Positions 43,793 through 52,343 are shown, numbered from the stretch's first letter. The stretch is DNA of 64,000 nt from JAFGUB01 sp050305515 (GCA_050305515.1 JBNLFL010000025.1:62001-126000); one strand, 5' to 3'. Translations and numbers: made by a program. The notes: generated by a model not told the origin, from the sequence alone.

Positions 43793-45100
43793 ATGAATGA
43801 AGAAGAATATTACCAACGGCGCAACCATTTTTTAGACCTGATGGAAGAGGGCGTCGCCATTTTATGTGCGGCACCCTTGCAGAAGCGCTCAAATGATACG
43901 GAACATCCGTACCGGCAGGAGAGCAATTTTTACTATCTCAGCGGTATTGAAGAGGATGAAACGCTGCTACTTTTTGAGAAGCGCGCAGACGTACGGAAGA
44001 GTTATCTTTTGGTCAAAGATCCTAATCCCGAAGAGTCGCTCTGGGTGGGTGCGCGTCCGGGTGTTGCGAGCTATAGCGAGCGCTGCCGCTTCGATGAGGT
44101 TCTCGACATTGCGGAGTATGAACGGAAGCTTTCAGAACTGCTTAAAGAGATGCCGCGACTTTATTGCGACCTTTTCAGCGAAGATACCCGTGTAACTCAG
44201 GCAAAGCTTACATGTAAAACGCTGCTGCATTCACGGGGTGTCAACCGTTCTCCGCGAATATTTTGTGACGTCTATGAAGTGACGCAGAAGCTGCGGCTGA
44301 TTAAAAGCGAAGCGGAAATCGCGCAGATCCGCGCGGCACTTGAGATTACCAAAGCGGCGCATCACCGTGCCATGGCGCTTACCCGCCCCGGAATGAACGA
44401 ATTCGAGATTGAAGCGGAACTCGCTTATGCTTTTGCAAAAAGCGGCACGAAGGCACTTGCGTACGAAAGCATCGTCGCCGGAGGCAACCGTGCCAATACG
44501 CTGCATTACATCGATAATGACAAGGTGCTTGAAGCGGGGAGTCTGGTGCTTATTGACGCCGGATGCGAGTTGGAAATGTATGCCAGTGACATTACCAGAA
44601 CCTTCCCGGTCTCAGGAACGTTCAGCCCTGCGCAGAAAGCGCTTTATGAGATGGTGCTTGACGTGCAGCACTCTGTCATGGCGATGATTCGGCCGGGCAT
44701 AACGAAGCGTGCGTTGCAGGAAGTCGCCGAGCGAATGCTTTGCGAGGGTATGATACGCCTTGGAATCCTTGCAGGGGAGTGTGATGCACTTATGGAAGCC
44801 AAGGCCCATAAAAAGTATTTTCCGCACGGTATCGGCCACTGGATGGGTCTGGACGTGCATGATCCCTGCCCCTATGTCGATGAAAACGGCGCGGCGCTTC
44901 TTTTTGAAGCGGGTATGGTGCTCACCATAGAGCCGGGCATTTATATCCGTGAAGATGATCCTGATGTACCGGAGCGGTATCGCGGTATCGGCATTCGCAT
45001 TGAAGATAATATCCTTGTTACCGAAACAGGTTACAGCAACCTCTCCGAAGGCATCGCAAAAAGCGTGGCCGAGATTGAAGCGGCCTGCACTTACATGTAA
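43793..45100 (+). CDS. pepP: Xaa-Pro aminopeptidase (M24B)
   Basis: Removes N-terminal residues that precede proline. The 435-residue protein has an N-terminal creatinase-like domain and a C-terminal pita-bread domain with the dinuclear metal ligands in LIDAGCELEMYASDITRTFP (D and D), FPHGIGHWMGLDVHD (H), TIEPGIY (E) and GIGIRIEDN (E). PepP fits the N-terminal domain and length better than prolidase. Two palindrome copies lie in it, at LTCK and at the YM-stop end. Confidence 0.92.
   Translation: MNEEEYYQRRNHFLDLMEEGVAILCAAPLQKRSNDTEHPYRQESNFYYLSGIEEDETLLLFEKRADVRKSYLLVKDPNPEESLWVGARPGVASYSERCRFDEVLDIAEYERKLSELLKEMPRLYCDLFSEDTRVTQAKLTCKTLLHSRGVNRSPRIFCDVYEVTQKLRLIKSEAEIAQIRAALEITKAAHHRAMALTRPGMNEFEIEAELAYAFAKSGTKALAYESIVAGGNRANTLHYIDNDKVLEAGSLVLIDAGCELEMYASDITRTFPVSGTFSPAQKALYEMVLDVQHSVMAMIRPGITKRALQEVAERMLCEGMIRLGILAGECDALMEAKAHKKYFPHGIGHWMGLDVHDPCPYVDENGAALLFEAGMVLTIEPGIYIREDDPDVPERYRGIGIRIEDNILVTETGYSNLSEGIAKSVAEIEAACTYM
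44208..44217. repeat. TTACATGTAA copy 16
   Basis: Exact, within pepP, read as LTCK. Confidence 0.9.
45091..45100. repeat. TTACATGTAA copy 17
   Basis: Exact; forms the YM-stop end of pepP. Confidence 0.9.
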
Positions 45101-45103
45101 CGA

Positions 45104-45535
45104 CTAGTTGTAGCTGTAGCTCCAACCGGTCTGATCATCTTCTTTGACCTCTTTGAAGCCTTTGGCATCACCCAGAAAATCGATGACATGCAGATAAACA
45201 TGGGGAATGCTACCCTGATCCTCTTTCTTGAAAAGGTGCATCGGCATCAGGGCTTCTTTATCGGTCTGCGCAAATCCGACGGGGGCGAGTTCACTCATGA
45301 CATGCGCTTTTGAAGTGATGTCGTACTGCTCGCAGAATTTGTCAAGTACAGCGTCTTTAACTTCATAGGGAAGTTCTTCATGCGTATTGAGAAAAATCGT
45401 GAAATGAATCGGGTAGGGCAGTGACGGGTCGGTGTTCGGTGTTGCCATAATGATGTACTCGACATTTTCAAGATGGGCGAGAATGTCATGAACACCGAGA
45501 TGGTGGTGGACGGTAAGGGAGATCTGCTGGGACAT
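45104..45535 (-). CDS. Hypothetical protein, 143 residues
   Basis: A soluble, His- and acid-rich protein (LTVHHHLGVHDILAHLENVEYIIMA) with no signal peptide; I do not recognise it. The alternating strand-helix pattern suggests a small alpha/beta fold. It ends 3 nt from the convergent pepP stop and follows another hypothetical after 27 nt, probably as a two-gene unit. Confidence 0.6.
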   Translation of the reverse strand: MSQQISLTVHHHLGVHDILAHLENVEYIIMATPNTDPSLPYPIHFTIFLNTHEELPYEVKDAVLDKFCEQYDITSKAHVMSELAPVGFAQTDKEALMPMHLFKKEDQGSIPHVYLHVIDFLGDAKGFKEVKEDDQTGWSYSYN

Positions 45536-45562
45536 CAGGACTCTTTTTTTAATGCCATTATA

Positions 45563-46036
45563 TCAAAGCAGTTTTTTTACCAGATCGGTAATTCCCAGAT
45601 GCAGGTTGTAATGGGTGATGGGAAAATCGACCATCTCGTTTTCCAGATTGACCATATAACTGCTGAGATAGCTTCCCAGAATGTCCAGATCGAGCAGTTG
45701 ATAGGTCTGCGCCGATTCGGCGTCGCAACGGGTTCCCTGAAGGCTGCGTGCCGTATTGGAGCGCTGCAGGGTAAAGGCCAGCGAACGCAGGCAGTAAAGA
45801 TCGCACCATCGAAGTATGAGCGCGGCATCGAGCGTTTCGACATGATGGCCTTCGGGCGTGAAAAGCAGCTTTTGATCACGTAGCGGAACAAGCACGGAGA
45901 GAATGGCGTCAATCAGCGGCAGAACTTTTTGTGCCCAGAATGGAGATTCGTTACTGTGGGAGAGTGCGGTTTCAACGGCCGCATGAATCTCCGCTTTGCT
46001 TCCTTTATCAAGAATTTGCGCCATGGTTCGAATCAT
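45563..46036 (-). CDS. Hypothetical protein, 157 residues
   Basis: A mainly helical protein with FWAQKVLPLIDAILSVLVPLR, TPEGHHVETLDAALILRWCDL and LGSYLSSYMVNLENE. It contains no signal peptide. No function can be assigned. It starts at ATG 46036 behind an AGGGCAG site, or at ATG 46024, and is the first gene of a pair reading away from clpB. Confidence 0.6.
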   Translation of the reverse strand: MIRTMAQILDKGSKAEIHAAVETALSHSNESPFWAQKVLPLIDAILSVLVPLRDQKLLFTPEGHHVETLDAALILRWCDLYCLRSLAFTLQRSNTARSLQGTRCDAESAQTYQLLDLDILGSYLSSYMVNLENEMVDFPITHYNLHLGITDLVKKLL

Positions 46037-46146
46037 TACTGCCCTTTTTTTTCGTAATCGTAACGATGATGGGGTAAGAAGGATGTTAAAGGAGTACGCT
46101 AATAAGCCCTTGTAAGGGGAAGACTTTAGTAATCTAGCTCACTATA

Positions 46147-46167
46147 CTTGACAGTATATGACTCAAT
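46147..46167. promoter_or_regulatory. HAIR-like operator (HspR type) on the clpB promoter
   Basis: CTTGACA-N7-ACTCAAT matches the HspR-associated inverted repeat CTTGAGT-N7-ACTCAAG at 11 of 14 positions. It covers the -35 box, so a bound repressor would block clpB transcription. Confidence 0.6.
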
Positions 46168-46177
46168 TATGTATAAT
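46148..46177 (+). promoter_or_regulatory. Sigma70-type promoter of clpB
   Basis: Consensus TTGACA at 46148-46153 and TATAAT at 46172-46177 with an 18-nt spacer. It is the best -35/-10 pair in the window, 27 nt before the clpB ATG. Confidence 0.8.
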
Positions 46178-46204
46178 ATCTCCATATCATCTAAAGGATT
46201 TTTA

Positions 46205-48784
46205 ATGAGTAATATATTTGAAAAACTGACCCACCAGATGACCGAGGCGATCGAATCGGCCATCTCGCTCTCCCTCCATAATAAAAACAGTGAAGTTGAA
46301 CCGATCCATTTTCTCTGGGCACTGCTGAGTAACTCCGGCTCCGTGCTCAATCAGGCTTTCAATAAAATGAAAGTCGATAAAACCGCCATTGAACTCGATG
46401 TGAGAAGTGTGGCCGAAAAACTGCCAAAAGCATCGCAGGTGACGAAAGAGAGCATCCGGCTTTCGCGCAATTTTGCGCAGAGCCTTGAGCGTGGCAGCGG
46501 TGAAATGGCTAAAAACGGGGACAGTTTCCTTGCCGTGGACAGCTACTTTGTTGCCAATATGAACGAAGCGCCGTTCAAAGAGATTCTGGGAAAATATGTC
46601 GATCTGATGAATCTTCGCAAGACCTTCGAAGCGATGCGCGCCGGACAGAAAATCGAGTCGCAGACGGCCGATGAAAATCTGGAGAGTCTGGACAAATACG
46701 GCATCGATCTCACCAAAGAGGCTTCTGAAGGGAAACTCTCCCCGGTGATCGGGCGCGATGAAGAGATCAGCCGCATGATGCAGATTCTGATCCGCAAGAC
46801 CAAGAACAACCCGATTCTTCTGGGAGAACCGGGCGTCGGTAAAACGGCGCTTGTCGAGGGTCTCGCCCAGCGCATTTATAACAAGGAAGTGCCGCTGAGC
46901 CTGCAAAACAAACGGGTCGTGGCACTCGACATGAGTGCACTCATCGCCGGTGCCAAGTACCGCGGAGAGTTTGAAGACCGTCTCAAGGCCGTTATCGACG
47001 AGGTGAAAAAGAGTGCCAATGTCATTCTTTTCATTGACGAGATTCATACGATCGTGGGTGCGGGAGCGAGTGAGGGGAGCATGGACGCCGCGAACATCCT
47101 CAAGCCTGCGCTGGCCCGCGGCGAACTGCACACCATCGGGGCGACAACGCTCAAGGAGTATCGAAAGTATTTTGAAAAAGATGCCGCATTGCAGCGCCGT
47201 TTCCAGCCCATTACCGTGGCCGAACCGACGGTGAACCAGTCGCTCCAGATTCTGCGCGGGCTCAAAGAGCGTCTTGAAGCCCACCACAATGTCACCATCA
47301 CCGATTCGGCGCTTGTGGCTGCGGCAAAACTCTCCGAGCGTTATATCGGTGACCGCTTTTTGCCGGACAAGGCGATTGACCTGATTGATGAAGCTTCGGC
47401 GGAACTCAAGATGCAGATCGAGAGCGAACCGCATGCGCTCTCACTGGTAAAACGCAAAAATCAGGAGTTACATGTAGAGCGTGAAGCGCTGAAGATGGAA
47501 GTGACTCCGGCCAATGAAAAACGCCTCGAAGAGATTGCCAGAGAGCTGGCCGACGTCGAGGAAGAGCAGCGCCGTCTCGAGAGTCAGTTCGGGCATGAGA
47601 AAGAGGTCTTCGGACGCATTGCCGCTATCAAGACCGAGGTTGATGCCAAACGCCGCGAAGCCGAACAGGCCAAATCAGGCGGTGATTATAACCGGGCGGC
47701 CGCCATCGAGTATGGTGATATTCCCGCTTTGATGCAGGAAGAGAAGGGCATACAGGAGCAGTGGAAACAGATGCAGGAGAGCGGAACGCTGCTTAAAAAC
47801 AGTGTTGACGAGGACGCCATTGCGGGTATCGTGAGCCGCTGGACGGGGATTCCGGTCAAGAAGATGCTTCAATCCGAGCGTGAGAAGATCTTACATGTAG
47901 AGGCGGAACTCAACCGTGACGTCATCGGACAGGAGCGGGCGACCCATGCGGTTGCACGTGCCATCAAACGCAACAAGGCGGGACTCTCCGATAAAAACCG
48001 CCCCATCGGCAGTTTCCTCTTTTTGGGACCTACCGGGGTTGGTAAGACGCAGACGGCCAAAACACTGGCGAAGTTCCTGTTCGATTCGAGTGAGTCGATG
48101 GTGCGTCTGGATATGAGCGAATACATGGAGAAACATGCCGTAAGCCGTCTGATCGGTGCCCCTCCGGGCTATGTCGGTTACGATGAAGGAGGACAGCTCA
48201 CCGAAGCGGTACGCCGCAAACCTTACAGCGTCGTGCTCTTCGATGAGGTGGAAAAAGCGCATCCGGATGTGTTCAACATGTTGCTGCAGGTGCTCGATGA
48301 CGGACGCCTGACGGACAACAAGGGAGTGACGATTGATTTTACCAACACCATTATCATTCTCACTTCCAACATTGCCAGTGACAAGATCATGAATATGGCG
48401 GGCGATCCGGAGCTTGAGAACGTGGTGCTGGGCGAACTGAAAAAAGCGTTCCGTCCCGAGTTTTTGAACCGTCTCGATGATACGGTCATTTTCAATCCGC
48501 TCGGTCAGGGCGAGATTGAGGGCATCGTGGGACTCTTCTTCGAGGAGATTCGCGCCAAAGTGATAGAGCGTGACATTGAACTCTCTCTTACCGATGCCGC
48601 CAAAGCGCTCATTGCCAAAGCCGGATTTGACCCGGTGTATGGCGCCCGTCCGCTCAAACGTGCGCTCTATGAGATCGTCGAAGACCGTCTGGCCGATCTG
48701 ATTCTCGAAGGGCGTGTCACTGAAGGCAGTCAGGTGATGTTTGATGCCGAAGGGGAAGCGATCAGTGTACATGTAACGCCCTAA
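46205..48784 (+). CDS. clpB: ATP-dependent chaperone ClpB
   Basis: Hexameric AAA+ disaggregase that rescues heat-damaged proteins with DnaK. 859 residues from ATG 46205, led by an AAAGGA site; the upstream in-frame start would precede the promoter. Domains: N domain (1-145), AAA1 with GEPGVGKT and FIDEIHTIVGAG, a coiled-coil middle domain (about 395-520), and AAA2 with GPTGVGKT and LFDEVEKAHPDVFN. It ends in a hairpin built of two palindrome copies. Control by an HspR-like repressor is suggested by the promoter. Confidence 0.96.
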   Translation: MSNIFEKLTHQMTEAIESAISLSLHNKNSEVEPIHFLWALLSNSGSVLNQAFNKMKVDKTAIELDVRSVAEKLPKASQVTKESIRLSRNFAQSLERGSGEMAKNGDSFLAVDSYFVANMNEAPFKEILGKYVDLMNLRKTFEAMRAGQKIESQTADENLESLDKYGIDLTKEASEGKLSPVIGRDEEISRMMQILIRKTKNNPILLGEPGVGKTALVEGLAQRIYNKEVPLSLQNKRVVALDMSALIAGAKYRGEFEDRLKAVIDEVKKSANVILFIDEIHTIVGAGASEGSMDAANILKPALARGELHTIGATTLKEYRKYFEKDAALQRRFQPITVAEPTVNQSLQILRGLKERLEAHHNVTITDSALVAAAKLSERYIGDRFLPDKAIDLIDEASAELKMQIESEPHALSLVKRKNQELHVEREALKMEVTPANEKRLEEIARELADVEEEQRRLESQFGHEKEVFGRIAAIKTEVDAKRREAEQAKSGGDYNRAAAIEYGDIPALMQEEKGIQEQWKQMQESGTLLKNSVDEDAIAGIVSRWTGIPVKKMLQSEREKILHVEAELNRDVIGQERATHAVARAIKRNKAGLSDKNRPIGSFLFLGPTGVGKTQTAKTLAKFLFDSSESMVRLDMSEYMEKHAVSRLIGAPPGYVGYDEGGQLTEAVRRKPYSVVLFDEVEKAHPDVFNMLLQVLDDGRLTDNKGVTIDFTNTIIILTSNIASDKIMNMAGDPELENVVLGELKKAFRPEFLNRLDDTVIFNPLGQGEIEGIVGLFFEEIRAKVIERDIELSLTDAAKALIAKAGFDPVYGARPLKRALYEIVEDRLADLILEGRVTEGSQVMFDAEGEAISVHVTP
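47468..47477. repeat. TTACATGTAG variant
   Basis: One mismatch, within the clpB middle domain, read as LHVE. Confidence 0.65.
47891..47900. repeat. TTACATGTAG variant
   Basis: One mismatch, within clpB between the middle domain and AAA2, read as LHVE. Confidence 0.65.
48767..48776. repeat. GTACATGTAA variant
   Basis: One mismatch, last codons of clpB (VHVT); left arm of the clpB hairpin. Confidence 0.7.
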
Positions 48785-48797
48785 GGCGTTACATGTA
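48768..48797. terminator. 13-bp hairpin at the clpB 3' end made of two TACATGTA copies
   Basis: TACATGTAACGCC and GGCGTTACATGTA are exact inverted repeats around a CTAA loop. The loop holds the clpB stop codon. No T-tract follows, so it may act by RNA processing or stability rather than as a simple terminator. Confidence 0.6.
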
Positions 48798-48798
48798 A
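48789..48798. repeat. TTACATGTAA copy 18
   Basis: Exact, just after the clpB stop; right arm of the hairpin. Confidence 0.9.
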
Positions 48799-48871
48799 TC
48801 TTCCAAACCACCCAAGTAGTACGCTTTTTGCATACTTCCATCCAAAGAATCCCCTCAGAAGGAGATGGATC

Positions 48872-49399
48872 ATGCAGGATGATGAACGGTTTATGGAAGA
48901 GGGACAGTGGATCATCTGGAACGGTTCGCTCGGTATACGCGATTTTGTCACCATCGACCGTATCGAAGTCGAATCAGGCGGCAGGTGCGCATGGCTGGAA
49001 GCGCCTTATGATATGGTGGGTCCGTTCAGTTTTGATGCCCTTGAGGTTAGCGGTGAAATAAGCTTCGCCGCCTGCGTCGTCATGTCACGTCAAAAATGGC
49101 AGGAAAATCAGCGTAGGCTGCGTGAAGAGGCGTACAAAAAACGTCTCGAAGCACAGGAACGCCTCTTTGAAGAGCTTTTGCGTAACAATAAAAGAAAGCG
49201 GCTGCATACGCAGCACTATCATGAAAAGATGCACCGGGAGCTCTTGGAACTGCCGGTAGAGGGCGTTTTGGAGTCATCTCAAATCAAGGCTGCCTACCGT
49301 CGTCTTGCAAAACGTTCTCACCCCGATGTCGGCGGCACTCATGAGCTGTTTGTTCAGATAACGGATGCCCGTGACGCGTTGCTCGAGGGCGTTTTATAG
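48872..49399 (+). CDS. J-domain protein with C-terminal HPD domain
   Basis: 175 residues behind a strong AAGGAGA site. The first ~70 residues are a small acidic domain of unknown fold (QWIIWNGSLGIRDFVTIDRIEV), then a charged helix (RQKWQENQRRLREEAYKKRLEAQERL, in parts). The C-terminal ~55 residues are a J domain with the HPD motif (IKAAYRRLAKRSHPDVGGTHELF). It probably stimulates an Hsp70. Its place just after clpB suggests a chaperone role. Confidence 0.8.
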   Translation: MQDDERFMEEGQWIIWNGSLGIRDFVTIDRIEVESGGRCAWLEAPYDMVGPFSFDALEVSGEISFAACVVMSRQKWQENQRRLREEAYKKRLEAQERLFEELLRNNKRKRLHTQHYHEKMHRELLELPVEGVLESSQIKAAYRRLAKRSHPDVGGTHELFVQITDARDALLEGVL

Positions 49400-49433
49400 C
49401 GAAAGGAAAAAGCGAAAAGAGCGCTTCACCGCA

Positions 49434-49760
49434 TTATGCGGCAAAGGCGTGTTCCTGGGGGTGAAGGTAGCAGGTAAAAAATGCATCGACATCTTCGATG
49501 TGAAGCATATTGGAAATAAGCCAGTGCCCGCCGTCTTCACTGATGTAGGGCGTGAAGTTCGCAAGGTCAATATATTTGACGGGATAAAGCTCTTCAACCT
49601 TTTCTACCATGATATCTTCCGGATATGCCAGTACGTTGTCATGTGTGATATCCATTGTCATCGCCCAGACGGTATTGAGTCTTCCCATTACTTCGATTTC
49701 ATCATCTGCAACATTCATCAGCGCCACCTGGCGCAGTGAAGTTCCTCGTATGTCCAACAT
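49434..49760 (-). CDS. Hypothetical acidic protein, 108 residues
   Basis: A cytosolic, acidic protein (VEKVEELYPVKYIDLANFTPYISEDGG) led by an excellent AAGGAGGA site at the right distance from ATG 49760. I know no family. It converges on the J-domain gene and diverges from the CheX-fusion gene. Confidence 0.6.
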   Translation of the reverse strand: MLDIRGTSLRQVALMNVADDEIEVMGRLNTVWAMTMDITHDNVLAYPEDIMVEKVEELYPVKYIDLANFTPYISEDGGHWLISNMLHIEDVDAFFTCYLHPQEHAFAA

Positions 49761-50037
49761 AACATCCTCCTTGGAGTTGTATCAGTTGCTGCAGCTGCAT
49801 TTGACTCCGGCTACCCAGCTGTCAGGTATGCCGGACACTTCTAACAAAAGTCTACTTCTTAGAAGAATGATTATCCCTATCAATAGTGGATTACTGTTTC
49901 CGTATCAGAATGGTTTCAGTAGCAGAAGGGAAGATTTTGAAATCTCACGACAGATGTGCTACGATCACGTATCAAAAAATCACGGACGCTCAAAGGGTCA
50001 GTCCGGACAGATTAACCCATTATGGAATGCACATTAC
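49761..50037. other. Intergenic region with one strong hairpin, before the CheX-fusion gene
   Basis: The frame of the downstream gene stays open here, but its translation lacks conserved features, so I treat it as non-coding. It holds a 10-bp hairpin (49806-49835) and the mismatched palindrome at 50034, and no other feature I can name. Confidence 0.5.
49806..49835. other. Stable hairpin of unknown function
   Basis: TCCGGCTACC pairs with GGTA-T-GCCGGA through one bulged T around the loop CAGCTGTCA. It lies in the leader of either divergent gene, and no riboswitch family is recognised. Confidence 0.4.
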
Positions 50038-50043
50038 ATGTAT
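50034..50043. repeat. TTACATGTAT variant
   Basis: One mismatch; its central ATG is the proposed start of the CheX-fusion gene. Confidence 0.6.
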
Positions 50044-51081
50044 CGATCTCAAAACGGAATTTTTATTCTTGATTACAATGGTCCTTTTGCAGAGCATAAA
50101 AACCGTCTGATGCTCAACTCCATCATCAGCTTGCGTGAAGATATCGCGCAAAAACGGGCCAAAGCGGTGCTGGTCTCCCTGAAGAATGCTCAGGTATCAG
50201 GACATGCCAAAGCGCTGGGGGAATTTGTTGCCATGCTGGCAAAAGTGAGCAGACAGCTCCCGATCATGCTGGGCTTTATGGATTATGACGGCACACTCTA
50301 TGATACCCTCCGTTCCCAGACTTCCCGGACCAGTCTGAAGCTGTTCAAAAATTTTGCGGCGGCGCGGCTTTATCTTGATCCCAAAGCATACAAAGAGGGC
50401 ATTGAAGTATTGGTTTTTGATGAAGATCGTGCTAATGCCAGCCAGTTGGCGGGAGAGTTGTCGCGTTTCGGCTACAGGGCTCTGATTGCCGCAGATGCCG
50501 CAGAATTTCATACGCTTTCGGAAGAGACACGTTTCAGTATGTGTGTGACGCAAAGCGCTTTGAACATACACGGCAAGCAGGCCGCTAGCACTGAACGTAC
50601 CCTGCATCTTTCAAAAACGGTCGTTGCCAATCTTCCTGTTTTTGTCGATACCGCCGTCGAAACCCTTGTATCGTTTACAGGGCTCGAAGCGCAGAAACGC
50701 TCCCATGCCATAAAAGCCTTTGATCTGACTTCCCAAAATGAGATGCTCTGCGCGGTGATGCGTTTTAGGGGCGATATCGAAGGGGTGTTTGTACTTATTT
50801 TTACGATTGAACTGGCGTGTATCGCCATGGAAGCGATGCTGGGAGAGGCGGTAGAACCAAAAGACTACACAGCCCTCAAAGACGGGGTGGGCGAATTGTG
50901 TAACATTATTACGGGCGGATCAAAGACCGCACTTTCCAATAAAGCGATTCAGGTGAAGTTCGATCTTCCGAAAACCTACACGTCACTGCCTGCAGCACAG
51001 CGTGATATAGGAAATAACAGCGGTATCTGGATCGACATGCAACTGGCATCCAAGCCGTTTTACATGTTCATTACGCGTTAA
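50038..51081 (+). CDS. STAS-like / degenerate receiver / CheX phosphatase-like fusion
   Basis: 347 residues if ATG 50038 is the start; the frame runs upstream to 49609 without conserved content. Residues 1-115 look STAS- or SpoIIAA-like (NGIFILDYNGPFAEHKNRLMLNS, in parts). About 118-190 resembles a receiver (VLVFDEDRANASQLAGELSRFGYRALIA) without a convincing phosphoacceptor. The C-terminal ~150 residues match CheX (GDIEGVFVLIF, and KDGVGELCNIITGGSK with the E-x2-N catalytic pair). CheX dephosphorylates CheY-P, so control of chemotaxis or a related receiver is inferred. Confidence 0.7.
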   Translation: MYRSQNGIFILDYNGPFAEHKNRLMLNSIISLREDIAQKRAKAVLVSLKNAQVSGHAKALGEFVAMLAKVSRQLPIMLGFMDYDGTLYDTLRSQTSRTSLKLFKNFAAARLYLDPKAYKEGIEVLVFDEDRANASQLAGELSRFGYRALIAADAAEFHTLSEETRFSMCVTQSALNIHGKQAASTERTLHLSKTVVANLPVFVDTAVETLVSFTGLEAQKRSHAIKAFDLTSQNEMLCAVMRFRGDIEGVFVLIFTIELACIAMEAMLGEAVEPKDYTALKDGVGELCNIITGGSKTALSNKAIQVKFDLPKTYTSLPAAQRDIGNNSGIWIDMQLASKPFYMFITR

Positions 51082-51091
51082 GGCTTCCGTA

Positions 51092-52240
51092 TCAGGGAGT
51101 GAGAAGATACCATAATGCGGAAAGTGGCATCGGATGTCTGAAAATCGGGGGATCGATCCATCCGTTCCCAACCGTGACCTGATCAAGTATGTGATACATC
51201 TGGGCTGTTTTTTCTGTGCTTTCGCTGACTTTCCAGTAGCCCAGAATATTGCGTGACGCCCCTTCGTTAATCCCTCCGGTTGTACGGTCCCAGTTCCAGT
51301 TTTCCGCTACGATGCTCTCCTGCCATGCCCCGCTTTGTGATCCGACAATAAACTCTCTTTCTGCATTTCCGTAATCAACATCGTACTGATCGACAAAATT
51401 TCCGGAAATGGGCGTTACGATCAAGCCTCCGTAACTGTAATCATCCACGCGCGCAGTGGCACCTGATGTCTGCCCTGTGACAATTTCGCCCCGAATCCAC
51501 GGATGGTCGTGAATATTGTCACTGAGAAGCAGATTGTTGTTGGTACGGTGTAAGACGCGTGTCACTTTGGGGTAGGGGCCTTCCGGCGGCGTCTTGACAT
51601 AGACCGATACGCGGTTGTTTTCAAAGTCGATGTAGTAAGCCATCCAGAACCACATCCCTGCGACATCTTCAAGAAAAAGTCCGCTGTCACTCATGTAGGA
51701 ACGGCCCCCGAACTGCCATCCCGCTCCGCCGCGGTTGAGTCCGACGGATACGCCGCGGCGTCCGTCAAAACGGGGACGATCACCGCCATCGAAAATCAGC
51801 GAGACGATGCGGGTCGGATTATGATCACCATTGACGTGTTCGGAGTCATAGAGCTGGAAGTCAATGTTTTTGACACCTTCTCCAAGGAACGTTGCCCATT
51901 CCGGTGAGAAGTAGTAAAGGGCTGAAATAAAAAGAGGTTCCCTAGAGTCGTTTGCGTCGGCAATGTCAGGAATATTCCAGCCTGTATTGTTTTGAGCGGT
52001 TCCCTGCGCGGGGGTAGCTTTAAAAACACCTTGTCCGAAAAATCCGCCATCGGGTATGAATTCATAGCTCATGACCGCATCGTTTTGCCAGATATTGACA
52101 AGATCCGATGGTTGCTGAAAGTCGTCCGGTTGTGCGTAATAACGCGTTGCAAGGGGCAGGGCGTCAATGTTCTCGGCACTCCAGAGATTTAATGCAGACA
52201 GTAGCAGCAGCGCAGGAACCGGAAAATATTTAAAAGCCAT
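51092..52240 (-). CDS. Exported protein of unknown function, 382 residues
   Basis: A Sec signal peptide (MAFKYFPVPALLLLSALNLWSA) is followed by a Trp-, Tyr- and Gly-rich, beta-strand protein resembling jelly-roll carbohydrate-active or surface proteins, e.g. FDGRRGVSVGLNRGGAGWQFGG and ENNRVSVYVKTPPEGPYPKV (in parts). I cannot assign a family. It converges with the CheX-fusion gene (10 nt gap) and diverges from the tetrahaem cytochrome gene. Confidence 0.65.
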   Translation of the reverse strand: MAFKYFPVPALLLLSALNLWSAENIDALPLATRYYAQPDDFQQPSDLVNIWQNDAVMSYEFIPDGGFFGQGVFKATPAQGTAQNNTGWNIPDIADANDSREPLFISALYYFSPEWATFLGEGVKNIDFQLYDSEHVNGDHNPTRIVSLIFDGGDRPRFDGRRGVSVGLNRGGAGWQFGGRSYMSDSGLFLEDVAGMWFWMAYYIDFENNRVSVYVKTPPEGPYPKVTRVLHRTNNNLLLSDNIHDHPWIRGEIVTGQTSGATARVDDYSYGGLIVTPISGNFVDQYDVDYGNAEREFIVGSQSGAWQESIVAENWNWDRTTGGINEGASRNILGYWKVSESTEKTAQMYHILDQVTVGNGWIDPPIFRHPMPLSALWYLLTP

Positions 52241-52300
52241 AAGAGAATTTATAAATCATTTTTTTGAACACTCTATTAACCGAGAGTAAAAATTTTGTGT

Positions 52301-52310
52301 TTACATGTAA
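52301..52310. repeat. TTACATGTAA copy 19
   Basis: Exact, between the divergent exported-protein and tetrahaem cytochrome genes, 20 nt before the latter's -10 box. Confidence 0.9.
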
Positions 52311-52330
52311 GGCTGTTAGTCAAGAGAACG

Positions 52331-52336
52331 TATAAT
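52331..52336 (+). promoter_or_regulatory. -10 box of the tetrahaem cytochrome gene
   Basis: TATAAT ends 7 nt before ATG 52344 and overlaps the alternative ATG at 52335, which is therefore unlikely to be used. Confidence 0.5.
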
Positions 52337-52343
52337 GCCGCGT

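Noticed and set aside
46202..47434. 410-codon minus-strand frame opposite clpB
   Set aside because: Antisense to the conserved ClpB N and AAA1 domains; no family features.
49609..50037. N-terminal extension of the CheX-fusion frame
   Set aside because: Overlaps the minus-strand gene with a strong ribosome site, and the extra 143 residues have no conserved features; ATG 50038 preferred.
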